Source: JAWKTT01 sp041398965
GTDB taxonomy: Bacteria > Planctomycetota > Planctomycetia > Planctomycetales > Planctomycetaceae
Assembly: GCA_041398965.1 (NCBI GenBank)
Contig: JAWKTT010000021.1
Span: forward strand, 1-64,000
Direction of reading: 5' to 3'
Length of the DNA: 64,000 nucleotides
In this document: positions 27,523-38,524 of the stretch, piece after piece
Numbering within the stretch: position 1 is the stretch's first letter
Layout of the letters: each line of letters opens with the position of its first letter
Made by a program: the position numbers and the translations under genes
The notes under the pieces: model-generated
What the model was told of the DNA's origin: nothing
Database searches by the model: none
What the model saw: only the letters and a program-made list of their open reading frames with translations

Positions 27523-29259
27523 ATGGAAGCCCGGCAGGTCCACTGTCCGAAGTGCCATACCAAACTGCGAGTTCGTGATGACTCGTTGTTGGGGAAGTCG
27601 TTTGCCTGTCCCGACTGCGGGGAGATGCTGCATCTCGACCGCGATGATGCCGGGGCAGTGATGTGTCGACTCGCTGCAAACGTCCCGCAACAAGAAAAGG
27701 TTCCGAAAGGAAAAGCAAGGCCTCACGTCACCCCAGCTGCAACGAACACAGCTCGAAGTGCTAGTTCGCCAATGTCCACAACTGCCACAACAGGGGCGAC
27801 TTCGTCTCCAGAAAGGGGGACCGTTCCGAGTTGGAAAACCTACATCACTCCACAGCGTATCGTCTGGGGCATCGCAAGCCTTTTGGGGCTGGCAGTCATC
27901 GTGTGGGTGGCGACTGGCGGCGAGTCGACCCCGGACAAGCCGAACGACCAAGAACTCCTGACAGATGCCCACAAGCAACCGATCGAGGTTCCAGTGTCAC
28001 CCGATCAGCGGCAGCGTGACGAGCTTATCGAAAAGATTCCGGCAACTCCTCGAGAGTCTCTCCCGCAGCTCCCCAGCACGGAACAAGACGAGTTACTCAA
28101 GAATCCAGCGGCACTCCGCCTACACGAACTTGGCGAGTTACTGACGAGCCATCATGAGCGAACTGGTCAATTTCCTGCGTCACCAATCGAAGCGCAAGGA
28201 CTGCCGCCAGAACAACGACTCGGCTGGCTTGCCGATGTGGTCAGTCAAGAGCCGAACCGTCGCCCCGATGCCCCGCAGCCACTCTGGGATCGCCCCTTCG
28301 ATGATCCGTTGAACTCTCCCTTTGTCCGCCAGCGTCAGGAACGCTTTCTCAACCCGCTATTCAATTCGGCCGGGGCACAGGGGTTTCCGGCGACGAATTT
28401 CGTCGGTGTCGCCGGTGTCGGAGTCGATGCTCCGCTGTTAGCAGTCGACCATCCGCGAGCCGGTGTGTTTGGGTACGATCGTCGCACGACATTGAACGAC
28501 ATCACCGATGGGACATCGAACACTCTTCTCGTCGTCGGACTTCGCGAGCGTCATGCCCCATGGGGCTCAGGAGGAGCCAGCACGATTCGTGGACTGACCG
28601 ACGCCCCTTACGTTCATGGTCCTGATGGTTTCGGCACTGGTCAGGTCAACTCGATGTTCGTCTTGATGGCCGATGGAAGCGTCCGTCAGGTTTCGGATCA
28701 GGTCGACCCACTGCTGGTTCGACGCATGGCCGCCATGCGAGATGGCTACCCTCTCGATCCTGCGGTTCCCGGCGAACCGGGGACTCCCCGTCCAACGACC
28801 ACTCCTCCCGCCGGACTCCCCCTCGCTGGCACGCCGGGAGAGAAGCCCCCTGTTGGTGCCGTTCCCCCTGAAGTCATGCGCCCGAACATTCCCACAAAGG
28901 AAGTGGTATCGCCGGATGATCGCCCCATAAGCGTCCCCGTCGCCCCCTCGATCGACCCTGTTCCTCCACCCGATTACGATATCGAACGAGCCTTAGCACA
29001 GAAGCTCTCCCGCTACTCCCAGACGAAACCGGCCAAGGTTTCGGACCTACTCGACCAGTTAGAAGAAATGCTGAATATCCCCGTCAATCGCGATGCCGTC
29101 GCCACCTCCCCGCAAGCCGATCACCTGGAAAAGCTCCTCACTCTCGACCTCCGCGACACGACTCTCCAACAACTGCTCGACACAATCGCAGAAAAATCCA
29201 ACCTCCACTACACCGCGACACGCGACCAAGGCATCGTCATCTTTCCGCCCGGTGAGTGA
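27523..29259 (+). CDS. Zinc-ribbon/DUF1559-like membrane protein
   Basis: A 578-residue protein with an unusual architecture. A CPKC/CPDC zinc ribbon (C8, C11, C29, C32) is followed by a Ser/Thr-rich linker, one transmembrane helix (about 113-130) and then a domain with DUF1559 landmarks: DGTSNTLLVVGLRE and the late FVLMADGSVRQVSDQVDP. A Pro-rich linker leads to a C-terminal 90-residue segment (LEKLLTLDLRDTTLQQLLDTIAEKSNLHY) that resembles secretin/STN-type short domains. Most DUF1559 proteins start with a prepilin signal (GFTLIE), which is absent. The start ATG follows GGGAG. Function is unknown. Confidence 0.75.
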   Translation: MEARQVHCPKCHTKLRVRDDSLLGKSFACPDCGEMLHLDRDDAGAVMCRLAANVPQQEKVPKGKARPHVTPAATNTARSASSPMSTTATTGATSSPERGTVPSWKTYITPQRIVWGIASLLGLAVIVWVATGGESTPDKPNDQELLTDAHKQPIEVPVSPDQRQRDELIEKIPATPRESLPQLPSTEQDELLKNPAALRLHELGELLTSHHERTGQFPASPIEAQGLPPEQRLGWLADVVSQEPNRRPDAPQPLWDRPFDDPLNSPFVRQRQERFLNPLFNSAGAQGFPATNFVGVAGVGVDAPLLAVDHPRAGVFGYDRRTTLNDITDGTSNTLLVVGLRERHAPWGSGGASTIRGLTDAPYVHGPDGFGTGQVNSMFVLMADGSVRQVSDQVDPLLVRRMAAMRDGYPLDPAVPGEPGTPRPTTTPPAGLPLAGTPGEKPPVGAVPPEVMRPNIPTKEVVSPDDRPISVPVAPSIDPVPPPDYDIERALAQKLSRYSQTKPAKVSDLLDQLEEMLNIPVNRDAVATSPQADHLEKLLTLDLRDTTLQQLLDTIAEKSNLHYTATRDQGIVIFPPGE

Positions 29260-29465
29260 TCACCGATACTGTGGTGAGATTCTGCCTGCGTAACGACCGC
29301 GCCCCTTGAACTGGTTCGATGGTTCGAGGCGGAGTCTCTCGTTGTGATGCTCTGGAAAGCGGGTAAACTGTCGTCGGCGGACGTGGACGGCCAGTTTGCG
29401 TTCCGAATTGTTTGGCAACATCATTACTGCGACAGGCTGGCAGCCTGGACTTCGAGACGTCCCTC

Positions 29466-30503
29466 ATGAAAGCGTTACTCCTCTCCAACTACAAAGAACT
29501 GAACGTCACCGACTTCGATCGTCCTGAAATTGGGGACGACGATGTTTTGGTCCAGGTGAGGGCGTGCGGAATCTGTGGCAGCGATATTCATGGGTACGAT
29601 GGGAGCACCGGGCGACGAATTCCACCGTTGGTGATGGGGCATGAGGCGGCTGGCGTCATTACCGAAATCGGTCGTCGTGTCACCGCGTTTCAGCCGGGCG
29701 ACCATGTCACGTTCGACTCGACCGTCTCTTGCGGACACTGCTATTTCTGCCGAAGAGGGAGTATCAACCTGTGCGACAACCGTATGGTGCTGGGAGTTTC
29801 GTGCGGCGAATACCGTCGGCACGGTGCCTTCGCCGAGTACGTCTCGGTTCCGCAGCACATCTGTTATCGCCTCCCCGAAGGACTGCCCTTTGCTCATGCG
29901 GCCATGATTGAGGCCGTTTCGGTCGCTGTCCATGCGGCGAATCGAACTCCGGTCACGCTGGGAGACACTGCGGTCGTTGTCGGTAGCGGAATGATCGGAA
30001 TGCTGGTCATTCAGGCGATTCGACTCGCCGGCTGTTCTCAGGTGATCGCCGTCGATCTGGATCGAGGTCGTTTGGACAAGGCCGTGCAACTGGGGGCCGA
30101 CGTCGGACTTAAGGGGGACGAAGTCAACGTGGCGGAAGAAGTCCGCAAGTTAACCGGCGGTCGGGGTGCCGATGTGGTCCTGGAAGTTGTCGGAGCCACC
30201 CCCACCATTAAGACAGCAATTGACAGTGCCCGTAAGGGGGGATCGATCACGCTTGTGGGAAACCTGGCACCCAAAGTTGAAATGCCATTGCAGTCGATCG
30301 TTACGCGGGAGTTGTCTGTTTACGGCACATGTGCGTCGAACGGTGAGTATCCCGCTTGCATCGACCTGTTGTCCCGAGGAGAGATTCGTGTTGAAGATAT
30401 GATCACCGCGACCGCTTCACTGGATGAAGGGGTCGACTGGTTCAAACGTCTGTACGCGGGCGAGCCGGGGGCCATGAAAGTCATCCTTGACCCCACGCTC
30501 TAA
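29466..30503 (+). CDS. Zinc-dependent medium-chain alcohol dehydrogenase
   Basis: A 345-residue MDR enzyme resembling sorbitol/galactitol-1-phosphate/threonine dehydrogenases. The catalytic zinc site is indicated by C37 in GICGSDIHG and GHE at 58-60. The structural zinc is bound by C89, C92, C95 and C103. The Rossmann motif VVGSGMIGMLVIQ (about 170-182) binds NAD. The ATG at 29466 begins the conserved MKALLL; an upstream in-frame start at 29412 is unlikely. The gene directly precedes a sulfatase gene by 49 bases, which suggests a shared transcript and a role in using the sugar released by desulfation. The exact substrate is not known. Confidence 0.85.
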   Translation: MKALLLSNYKELNVTDFDRPEIGDDDVLVQVRACGICGSDIHGYDGSTGRRIPPLVMGHEAAGVITEIGRRVTAFQPGDHVTFDSTVSCGHCYFCRRGSINLCDNRMVLGVSCGEYRRHGAFAEYVSVPQHICYRLPEGLPFAHAAMIEAVSVAVHAANRTPVTLGDTAVVVGSGMIGMLVIQAIRLAGCSQVIAVDLDRGRLDKAVQLGADVGLKGDEVNVAEEVRKLTGGRGADVVLEVVGATPTIKTAIDSARKGGSITLVGNLAPKVEMPLQSIVTRELSVYGTCASNGEYPACIDLLSRGEIRVEDMITATASLDEGVDWFKRLYAGEPGAMKVILDPTL

Positions 30504-30552
30504 TCGAATGTCCGTCAACAAATGTGCCGGCCTGACTCTCTATGAGGATACT

Positions 30553-32265
<1,713 letters not shown>

Positions 32266-32458
32266 AGATTTTCGTCCGTTTCCTATCTGGATTGACAACT
32301 CCTTCTCAGTTCCATACGCCCGATACACTAAGCGATTATCGCGTAACAACTTCGGGGTTACGAAGGTTTTTATCCCCGGACGACTTCGTTGTCAGCGGAT
32401 TCTGAACAGACTTTCGCCCGTACGGCCTGACGGCATCGCCCTACTCATCGAGTCTTCC

Positions 32459-34501
32459 ATGCTAAAACTTCTGCCATTCGTGTTCTTGTCGACACTCTGC
32501 GTCATTCCCTGCGTTGCGGCAGATCGCCCAAACGTCGTTGTCATCATGGCCGACGATCTAGGGTTCTCAGACGTAGGTTGTTATGGCGGTGAGATTGAGA
32601 CGCCAAATCTGGATCAGTTGGCGGCAGGTGGCGTCCGGTTTGCGCAGTTCTATAACACAGCGAAGTGTCACTCGTCGCGAGTTTCGTTGTTGACAGGCCA
32701 GTACTGTCTTGCAGCCGGTGATACTGCCATGAATCACGCGGTGACTTCAGCGGAGGTGCTTTCCAAGAGTGGCTATTTCACGGCGATGACTGGCAAGTGG
32801 CACCTGGACCAGCAGCCGACCGATTTCGGATTTGATCGCTACTTCGGTCATCTCAGCGGGGCGTGTAACTATTTCTCGGGCGATAACAGCTTTCGTCTTA
32901 ACGGCGAGCCGTGGAAGGTTCCTGAGGAGAACTTCTACACAACCGTTGCAAATATCGACTTCGCACTTGATTTCCTCAACGAGGCTAGAGCGTCGAAAAA
33001 GCCATGGTACCTGTACGTTGCCTTTAACGCTCCGCACGCGCCCCTACATGCGCTGCCACAGGATTACGCAAAGTACAAAGGTCGATATGAAAAGGGCTGG
33101 GACGTCATTCGAGAGGCGAGAATCGCAAAGCAAAAGAGCCTGGGTGTGTTCGACAATGAACTCGTCCCCAGTGATCGTCCAGAACACGTTCCCGCATGGA
33201 TTGACTTACCCGACTGGCAGAAGGGGTACGAAGCCAATCGTATGACCACTCTCGCTGCGATGATCGACCGACTGGATCAGGAGGTGGGCCGATTGATTAG
33301 TGACCTGAAACGGAATGGGGAGCTTGACAACACACTCATACTTTTTGTGTCCGACAATGGGGCCTGCCCCTATGATCGTCAAGCTCCTCGATTGAATGTG
33401 GAGCCGACGAATGCCGAGACCTCACTTGCCGATTCCACGGGATGGGCGTGGGCCCGCAATAGTCCGTTTCGATATTACAAGCAGAATCAGTTCGAGGGGG
33501 GTATTTCATCTCCTGCGATTATGCATTGGCCCAACGGCATCAAGCGACCAGCCGGTAGCTTTGTCCGCGAGCCTGCGCATCTGATCGACGTGTTGCCAAC
33601 CTTGTCTGACATTACCTCGAGCCCCATTCCCGAACAGTTTTCTGGACGTCAGTTAAGGCCGACGTCGGGCGTCTCATTGAAGCCGATTCTCAATGGTGAG
33701 TCGCTCAAGTCGCGGCCTCCGATTCACCTGTTGTTTGCTAAGGATCGTGGTCTTCGTGACGGCGATTGGAAGTTAGTCAGCTTTCAGGGTGAAGCATGGG
33801 AGTTGTACCATGTCTCGCAAGATCGAACCGAATTAAATGACCTGGCTAAGGTGGAGCCTGAACGACTTAAGCAGATGATCGCAACCTGGAACGACATGAC
33901 GAATCGTGTCTTACATGCGTCTGCTGCGACGTCATCGCCCGTGAAGGAGGCCAGTTTACCGCATCGCCATCGTGAGTGGACCAACTTCGCGCTCAAACGT
34001 CCTGAGGACTTCACTCGTGGGAAGCAAAGGGCCGAATCGAAAGGGGATGAGACACTGACGTCAAATTCACCAGCGACCACTTCCATACGGGCCCGCAAGA
34101 ATACGAGCCTGAAGATCGTCGGTCAGGATTTGCAATTGCAGTTCAGCGGTGAAGACCCCGGCATTGCGATTGACCTGCGTGGCAAGGCGTTGCCTGATGG
34201 GCCATACAAGCTCTCGTTCGGACTGATTGGTGGTAGCAAGGATGGTGGCGAACTCTACTTCACCACCGATCTAAAGACGACTTTGCCGAATGGGCAAAGG
34301 CAGACATTCGATGTTTCCGCCGATGGCCATTTGCATCAGATTTGTCTCGATATTGTCACGAAGAAGAGGCTGCAACAGTTCCGACTGGACGTCTGCAACG
34401 GAACAGGTCAGGCAACGATCTCTAAGCTTACTTTACTCGACGGTGACGACAATGTCTTAGTCTCCTGGCCAGAAGCACAAAGTCCAAAACGGCGTCCATA
34501 A
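32459..34501 (+). CDS. Secreted sulfatase with C-terminal extension
   Basis: A 680-residue S1-type sulfatase. The signal peptide is about 1-20. The maturation motif is CHSSR at 70-74, in which Cys70 would become formylglycine; Ser replaces the usual Pro of CxPxR. The metal-binding DD at 32-33 and VSDNGACPYD are intact. About 190 extra residues follow the catalytic part and look like a beta-sandwich (LRGKALPDGPYKLSFGLIGG), possibly a glycan-binding module. It follows the first sulfatase by 193 bases in the same direction. The upstream in-frame extension (from 32204) overlaps the first sulfatase gene and is not a credible start. Base composition of both genes is more A/T-rich at wobble positions than the neighbours. 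Confidence 0.88.
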   Translation: MLKLLPFVFLSTLCVIPCVAADRPNVVVIMADDLGFSDVGCYGGEIETPNLDQLAAGGVRFAQFYNTAKCHSSRVSLLTGQYCLAAGDTAMNHAVTSAEVLSKSGYFTAMTGKWHLDQQPTDFGFDRYFGHLSGACNYFSGDNSFRLNGEPWKVPEENFYTTVANIDFALDFLNEARASKKPWYLYVAFNAPHAPLHALPQDYAKYKGRYEKGWDVIREARIAKQKSLGVFDNELVPSDRPEHVPAWIDLPDWQKGYEANRMTTLAAMIDRLDQEVGRLISDLKRNGELDNTLILFVSDNGACPYDRQAPRLNVEPTNAETSLADSTGWAWARNSPFRYYKQNQFEGGISSPAIMHWPNGIKRPAGSFVREPAHLIDVLPTLSDITSSPIPEQFSGRQLRPTSGVSLKPILNGESLKSRPPIHLLFAKDRGLRDGDWKLVSFQGEAWELYHVSQDRTELNDLAKVEPERLKQMIATWNDMTNRVLHASAATSSPVKEASLPHRHREWTNFALKRPEDFTRGKQRAESKGDETLTSNSPATTSIRARKNTSLKIVGQDLQLQFSGEDPGIAIDLRGKALPDGPYKLSFGLIGGSKDGGELYFTTDLKTTLPNGQRQTFDVSADGHLHQICLDIVTKKRLQQFRLDVCNGTGQATISKLTLLDGDDNVLVSWPEAQSPKRRP

Positions 34502-34634
34502 TGTCAGGCACCGCGATTCGCCCACATTGTCCTCGGATTGCAATTGAGTGGGGGTCAGCTTGTGGCAGTGCTTAGTAACTTGGTATCGTGATTGATGGGG
34601 TATTGTGCTGTTCACTCAACGAGAGGTGCCGATC

Positions 34635-35516
34635 ATGTGGCTGAGAGACTGGGGTTCTGTCTGGTTGGGAATGTTGATGCTGTTGGTCTGCGTCACCGTA
34701 TCTGGGCGTGCTGTGGCCCAATCGGGTCGCAAGACGAAGGAGCGGGTCGAGGCTGGGGTGGTCTACTCTGAAACAGGTGGACAAAAGTTGTTGCTGGATG
34801 TCTATCATCCGGCAGGGAATGGACCGCATCCTGCCGTGCTCGTCGTGCATGGAGGGGCCTGGATGTCGGGGGATCGCAAGCAATTGCAGGTCTGGGCCAA
34901 GGAGTTGTGCAATCGCGGATATTGTGCCGTTGCGATCGACTATCGGCTGGCTCCTGATCACAAGTTTCCAGCTCAGATCGACGATTGCCGCGCAGCGTTG
35001 TTGTGGATGCGAAAGCATGCGGGTGAGTTACAAATCGACACGGCGAAAATCGGAGCGATAGGGTACTCGGCAGGAGGACATCTCGTCGCGTTGTTGGGGA
35101 CCACGGGCGAATCTCCGACAAAGGAGAACGGGCAGCAGGACACTCGCTTGCAGTGTATCGTGGCGGGTGGAGCACCGTGTGACTTTCGATCGATGCCGGC
35201 TCAAGCCGGGACGCTGACTTACTGGCTGGGGGGGACGCGGGCACAAAAACCTGATCTTTACGAACAGGCCTCCCCGGCAGCCTTTGCGACAAAGGACGAC
35301 GCCCCGACGTTTTGCTTCAATGGGACAAAGGATCAGTTAGTTCCTGTCGCATGGACTCAGCCACTTGTGGATGCGTTGAAGGAGGTCGACGTCGAAGTGA
35401 TTCTCGAAGAGGTTCCGAATGCCGATCACATTAAGGCGGCATGGAGTCCTCAAGGTCGCCGGGCAGGATACGATTTCTTCGACAAACATCTCAAACCGCA
35501 GCGACCAGCGAATTAG
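34635..35516 (+). CDS. Secreted esterase/lipase, BD-FAE-like hydrolase
   Basis: A 293-residue secreted alpha/beta hydrolase. A signal peptide (about 1-29) ends near AVAQS. The oxyanion-hole motif HGGAW (72-76) and nucleophile Ser145 in GYSAGGH are typical of the hormone-sensitive-lipase/BD-FAE group (feruloyl and acetyl xylan esterases), and ADHIKAAW near the end holds the likely triad His. It fits cleavage of ester groups from polysaccharides, and its place after two sulfatases supports a glycan-degrading set. The ATG at 34635 follows GAGAGG at eight bases. It is convergent with the prepilin peptidase gene. Confidence 0.88.
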   Translation: MWLRDWGSVWLGMLMLLVCVTVSGRAVAQSGRKTKERVEAGVVYSETGGQKLLLDVYHPAGNGPHPAVLVVHGGAWMSGDRKQLQVWAKELCNRGYCAVAIDYRLAPDHKFPAQIDDCRAALLWMRKHAGELQIDTAKIGAIGYSAGGHLVALLGTTGESPTKENGQQDTRLQCIVAGGAPCDFRSMPAQAGTLTYWLGGTRAQKPDLYEQASPAAFATKDDAPTFCFNGTKDQLVPVAWTQPLVDALKEVDVEVILEEVPNADHIKAAWSPQGRRAGYDFFDKHLKPQRPAN

Positions 35517-35659
35517 CAAGTCATCCCGGCATCACAAGGAGCGATGCTCACGAGACCTTTTCCCGAATTCACCCCCATTCGCCTTGCCTTCAGAAGTAAT
35601 GTCCCGAGTGAGGAAGCAACGGCACGACGGGGCTCACGTGTCTCGCGACGGATTACGGG

Positions 35660-36718
35660 CTACTGCTCGTCGGCTGGAGTTGTGTCAGGTGCTTCGGGAC
35701 TCTCGGGTTGTGGGGAATCCGAGACTGGGGGACTTACTGGGGTTGAGTTTTGTGTGATCGGAAGACTTCGGAGGAATCGCCAACCGCCTAATAGGATCAC
35801 GATTCCACCCCCGAGTGCTCCGAGCAGAATGCTCAATTCGGTGATGTCGCCAAACAGACGACGGATGGCGAAGTGGGTCGCCCGATCACCGGAACGGGGA
35901 TCGATCGAGAGGGGAATTTCCAGCATCCAGATGTGTCGCCAAAAGAGGATCACCAAGACCGCTGCCAGACTGAGGTAGGGACCATAGGGGATATAGGTTT
36001 TTGACCCGAGCAGCCTCACGATGATCCCCACTCCGATGGCACACAGGGGAGCAATGAAGAACACGATGAGCGTCGGCTGCCAACCGAGAAAGGCACCAAT
36101 CATCGCCATCAATGTGACATCCCCCAACCCGAGGGCCTCGACTCCCAGCGCGACGGACGAGAGCCAGCGAGCCAGCCATGTCACCCCGGCCCCGCAGGCG
36201 ATGCCCGCGAGACTCCAGGCGAGGCCGTGCCAATGGGGATGCTGACTGAGCCAGAGGGGCAAGTAGGGGCCACGGAGTTGGGGGATTTCCTGATTCCAGT
36301 CGACCCAAACATGTATCAGTTGCGTTTCACCGGAGATCCATGCGATCGAGACTCCTGTACCGATGCCGATCAGAACCAATGAGTCGGGAATCCAATAGGT
36401 CCGCTGATCGGTTGCAGTAACCGAAACCAGTAAGGCGATGAGAATGGCATGAACGGGAAAGCGAGCGAGTCGCCAAAACTCGTCCGGTTGTACCTCCGGG
36501 GTCGCCTGTCCCAATCCTTGAAACATCGACCATGCCAGTAAGCAACTCAATCCCCCCCCAACGAGGCTCCACTTCCAAGGGAGGCTACCTGGTTCAACAT
36601 CGCACACTCGGAGCCCGTGCCGAGTCGCTAAGAAAGTGCCGATGATTGTCATCAGCACGATGATCATTATCCCCCATTGAGGATGCAGCTGCACAAGGTT
36701 GACGAGAGAGTGGGTCAC
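35660..36718 (-). CDS. A24-family prepilin peptidase
   Basis: A 352-residue inner-membrane aspartyl protease that trims type IV prepilin-like signals. The catalytic aspartates are D104 (TDQRTYWIPD) and D200 in ALGLGDVTLMAMIGAFLGW. About seven to eight hydrophobic segments are present. The usual N-terminal CxxC methyltransferase domain of PilD/GspO is missing, so only peptidase activity is expected. The start is unsure: GTG at 36718, ATG at 36667 (MIIVLM, preceded by GGGGG) and TTG at 36811 are possible; the segment before 36718 does not look coding. No pilin genes adjoin it. Confidence 0.85.
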   Translation of the reverse strand: MTHSLVNLVQLHPQWGIMIIVLMTIIGTFLATRHGLRVCDVEPGSLPWKWSLVGGGLSCLLAWSMFQGLGQATPEVQPDEFWRLARFPVHAILIALLVSVTATDQRTYWIPDSLVLIGIGTGVSIAWISGETQLIHVWVDWNQEIPQLRGPYLPLWLSQHPHWHGLAWSLAGIACGAGVTWLARWLSSVALGVEALGLGDVTLMAMIGAFLGWQPTLIVFFIAPLCAIGVGIIVRLLGSKTYIPYGPYLSLAAVLVILFWRHIWMLEIPLSIDPRSGDRATHFAIRRLFGDITELSILLGALGGGIVILLGGWRFLRSLPITQNSTPVSPPVSDSPQPESPEAPDTTPADEQ

Positions 36719-36918
36719 GAATTGCCTGTTGTTGAAATATGGAAACCGAAATCTCGACTCGAGCGAAAGGGTGATGGTACATGTGGGAATGCGTCTGGGG
36801 CGTTGTCTCAAGCAAGCATCTCGTGATGAGAGTTGTTATCATCCATTTGTCGCTTGTCGACACCTTTTCGCTTCGCGTCCACTTGATCGACTGAACAACG
36901 TATCACCCCGAGCGCGGA

Positions 36919-37791
36919 ATGCCCACCAAGTCGAAGCCACTTCCCCTGATCATTCTGGCCCGAGACCCCTCGAATCGGGTACAGATGGAGTCGGAACAGT
37001 TGTGTCAGTTTTTGCGTGGTCGCGAGGGGCTGAATGTGTTGTCTGTTGCGACGAGTGATGCCTCGTTGCTTGACCTGCGGCATGAGGCTGAGTTGGCAGT
37101 CGTCATTGGGGGAGATGGGGCGATCCTTCGAGCATGTCGAGAGTTTGGTTCGCATCAGATTCCGATTCTTGGTGTCAATTTGGGGCGTCTTGGGTTTCTG
37201 GCAGACCTTTCGCCGCACGAGTTTCGGTCGAGCGTAGAAACGATTGAATCGCGAGATTTCCGCGTTGTCGAGCATTTGATGTTCGAGTGTCAACATCACA
37301 AGGAAGACGGGACAATCGACACATACCTGGGGCTCAACGAGACGGCTTTACTGTCGGGAGCGTCGTTGCAGATGATCGACGTCCGTCTGAACATCAATGA
37401 TGAACATGTGACGACGTTTAGTGGCGACGGTTTGATCATCAGTACTCCCGTGGGATCAACGGCCCACAGTCTTTCGGCGGGTGGCCCCATCCTGCGTCAA
37501 GACTTGCAGGCGTTTGTCGTCACCCCGATCTGTCCGCACACATTGACGGTTCGGCCGGTCATCGACGATGCCGACGCGACCTATGAACTGCTGGTTCCTC
37601 GCAGTGTCGAGGGGGTCATGTTGGTTGTTGACGGTCAGATCAAAGTGCCGTTTCGCACAGGGGACCGGGCGATCATCCGTAAGGCGGGAGTCCGTTTTCA
37701 GCTTGCTCGGATACCGGGGCACAGTTTTTACGGCACCCTTCATCGTAAGCTGGGTTGGACCGGACAGCCCCGTTACCGAGTGGATGGATGA
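36919..37791 (+). CDS. nadK: NAD kinase
   Basis: Phosphorylates NAD (and maybe NADH) to NADP. The 290-residue length and the motifs fit the family: VVIGGDGAILR with GGDG at 64-67, GVNLGRLGFL at about 80-89 and FSGDGLIISTPVGSTAHSLSAGGPI at about 170-195, which holds the catalytic/NAD-binding residues. The ATG at 36919 gives MPTKSKPLPLIILARD; no N-terminal extension is needed. It is divergent from the prepilin peptidase gene and followed by a long gap. Confidence 0.93.
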   Translation: MPTKSKPLPLIILARDPSNRVQMESEQLCQFLRGREGLNVLSVATSDASLLDLRHEAELAVVIGGDGAILRACREFGSHQIPILGVNLGRLGFLADLSPHEFRSSVETIESRDFRVVEHLMFECQHHKEDGTIDTYLGLNETALLSGASLQMIDVRLNINDEHVTTFSGDGLIISTPVGSTAHSLSAGGPILRQDLQAFVVTPICPHTLTVRPVIDDADATYELLVPRSVEGVMLVVDGQIKVPFRTGDRAIIRKAGVRFQLARIPGHSFYGTLHRKLGWTGQPRYRVDG

Positions 37792-38524
37792 CGTTGAGCG
37801 TTCGTTCGCTGGCCGACATGCCGAATCGTTTCCGCCCCCTTGGGGTCGCGATTCCTGCGAGATGCCATCGGAGTGTCAAGAGTGCAGATTGACAACAGGT
37901 TGAGTTGAGAAGATTTGCTCCCCCGTTTCAGTCGAGCGAAGTTGCACAGACTGCGGCAGAACGGCACCCCCTTCGGAGTGTGGCGTGGATGCATCGTTCC
38001 AACGATGTCCCGATACAGCATGTCGGCCTGACATGTTGCCGAGAATCACGGGCATTCGAGTGGTCTCCCTCAGGCGATGTTGCGGTGTGACAACATCCAA
38101 GGGCAAATCGAGAAAGTTCGCGAGAAATAGTTGATCGATGGTGCGGTAGAGCTAGAATTCGACACGGTTTTCGTGGAAGATGAAGGCGGAATGTGCGCGT
38201 GATGTTGCCGCTGATGAAATCTTTCTCTTGAATGTCGACTGCAATCCTTACTCCAGTTTCGGATGCTCGGATTCCAGTAGCAGGCAAGAGAACCTTCCAG
38301 GCAGATTGCGCCGTTCCTCCACCAGTACATGCGATACGGGCATGACAGAGGCGAGTGTACGCGGGCCAAATGAAAATCGGAGTACCCCCCTAACCTTGAC
38401 AACGGCGCGGCCCCCTTCCTAGCCGTTTAGCGACTTCCACGATGTCACAGTCGACAATCGAGGTCGCGGTGTGCCCACTATGTACAGAATTACCTACTGC
38501 CCCCGGATGAGGGAGGCTTAAGCG
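37792..38524. other. 733-base gene-poor gap
   Basis: No gene is supported. Short frames on both strands have no recognisable motif or homology cue. There is a pyrimidine-rich stretch near 38385-38420. The promoter of the downstream FHA-sigma54 regulator should lie at the right end, but no clear -12/-24 or -10/-35 pair was seen. Confidence 0.4.
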
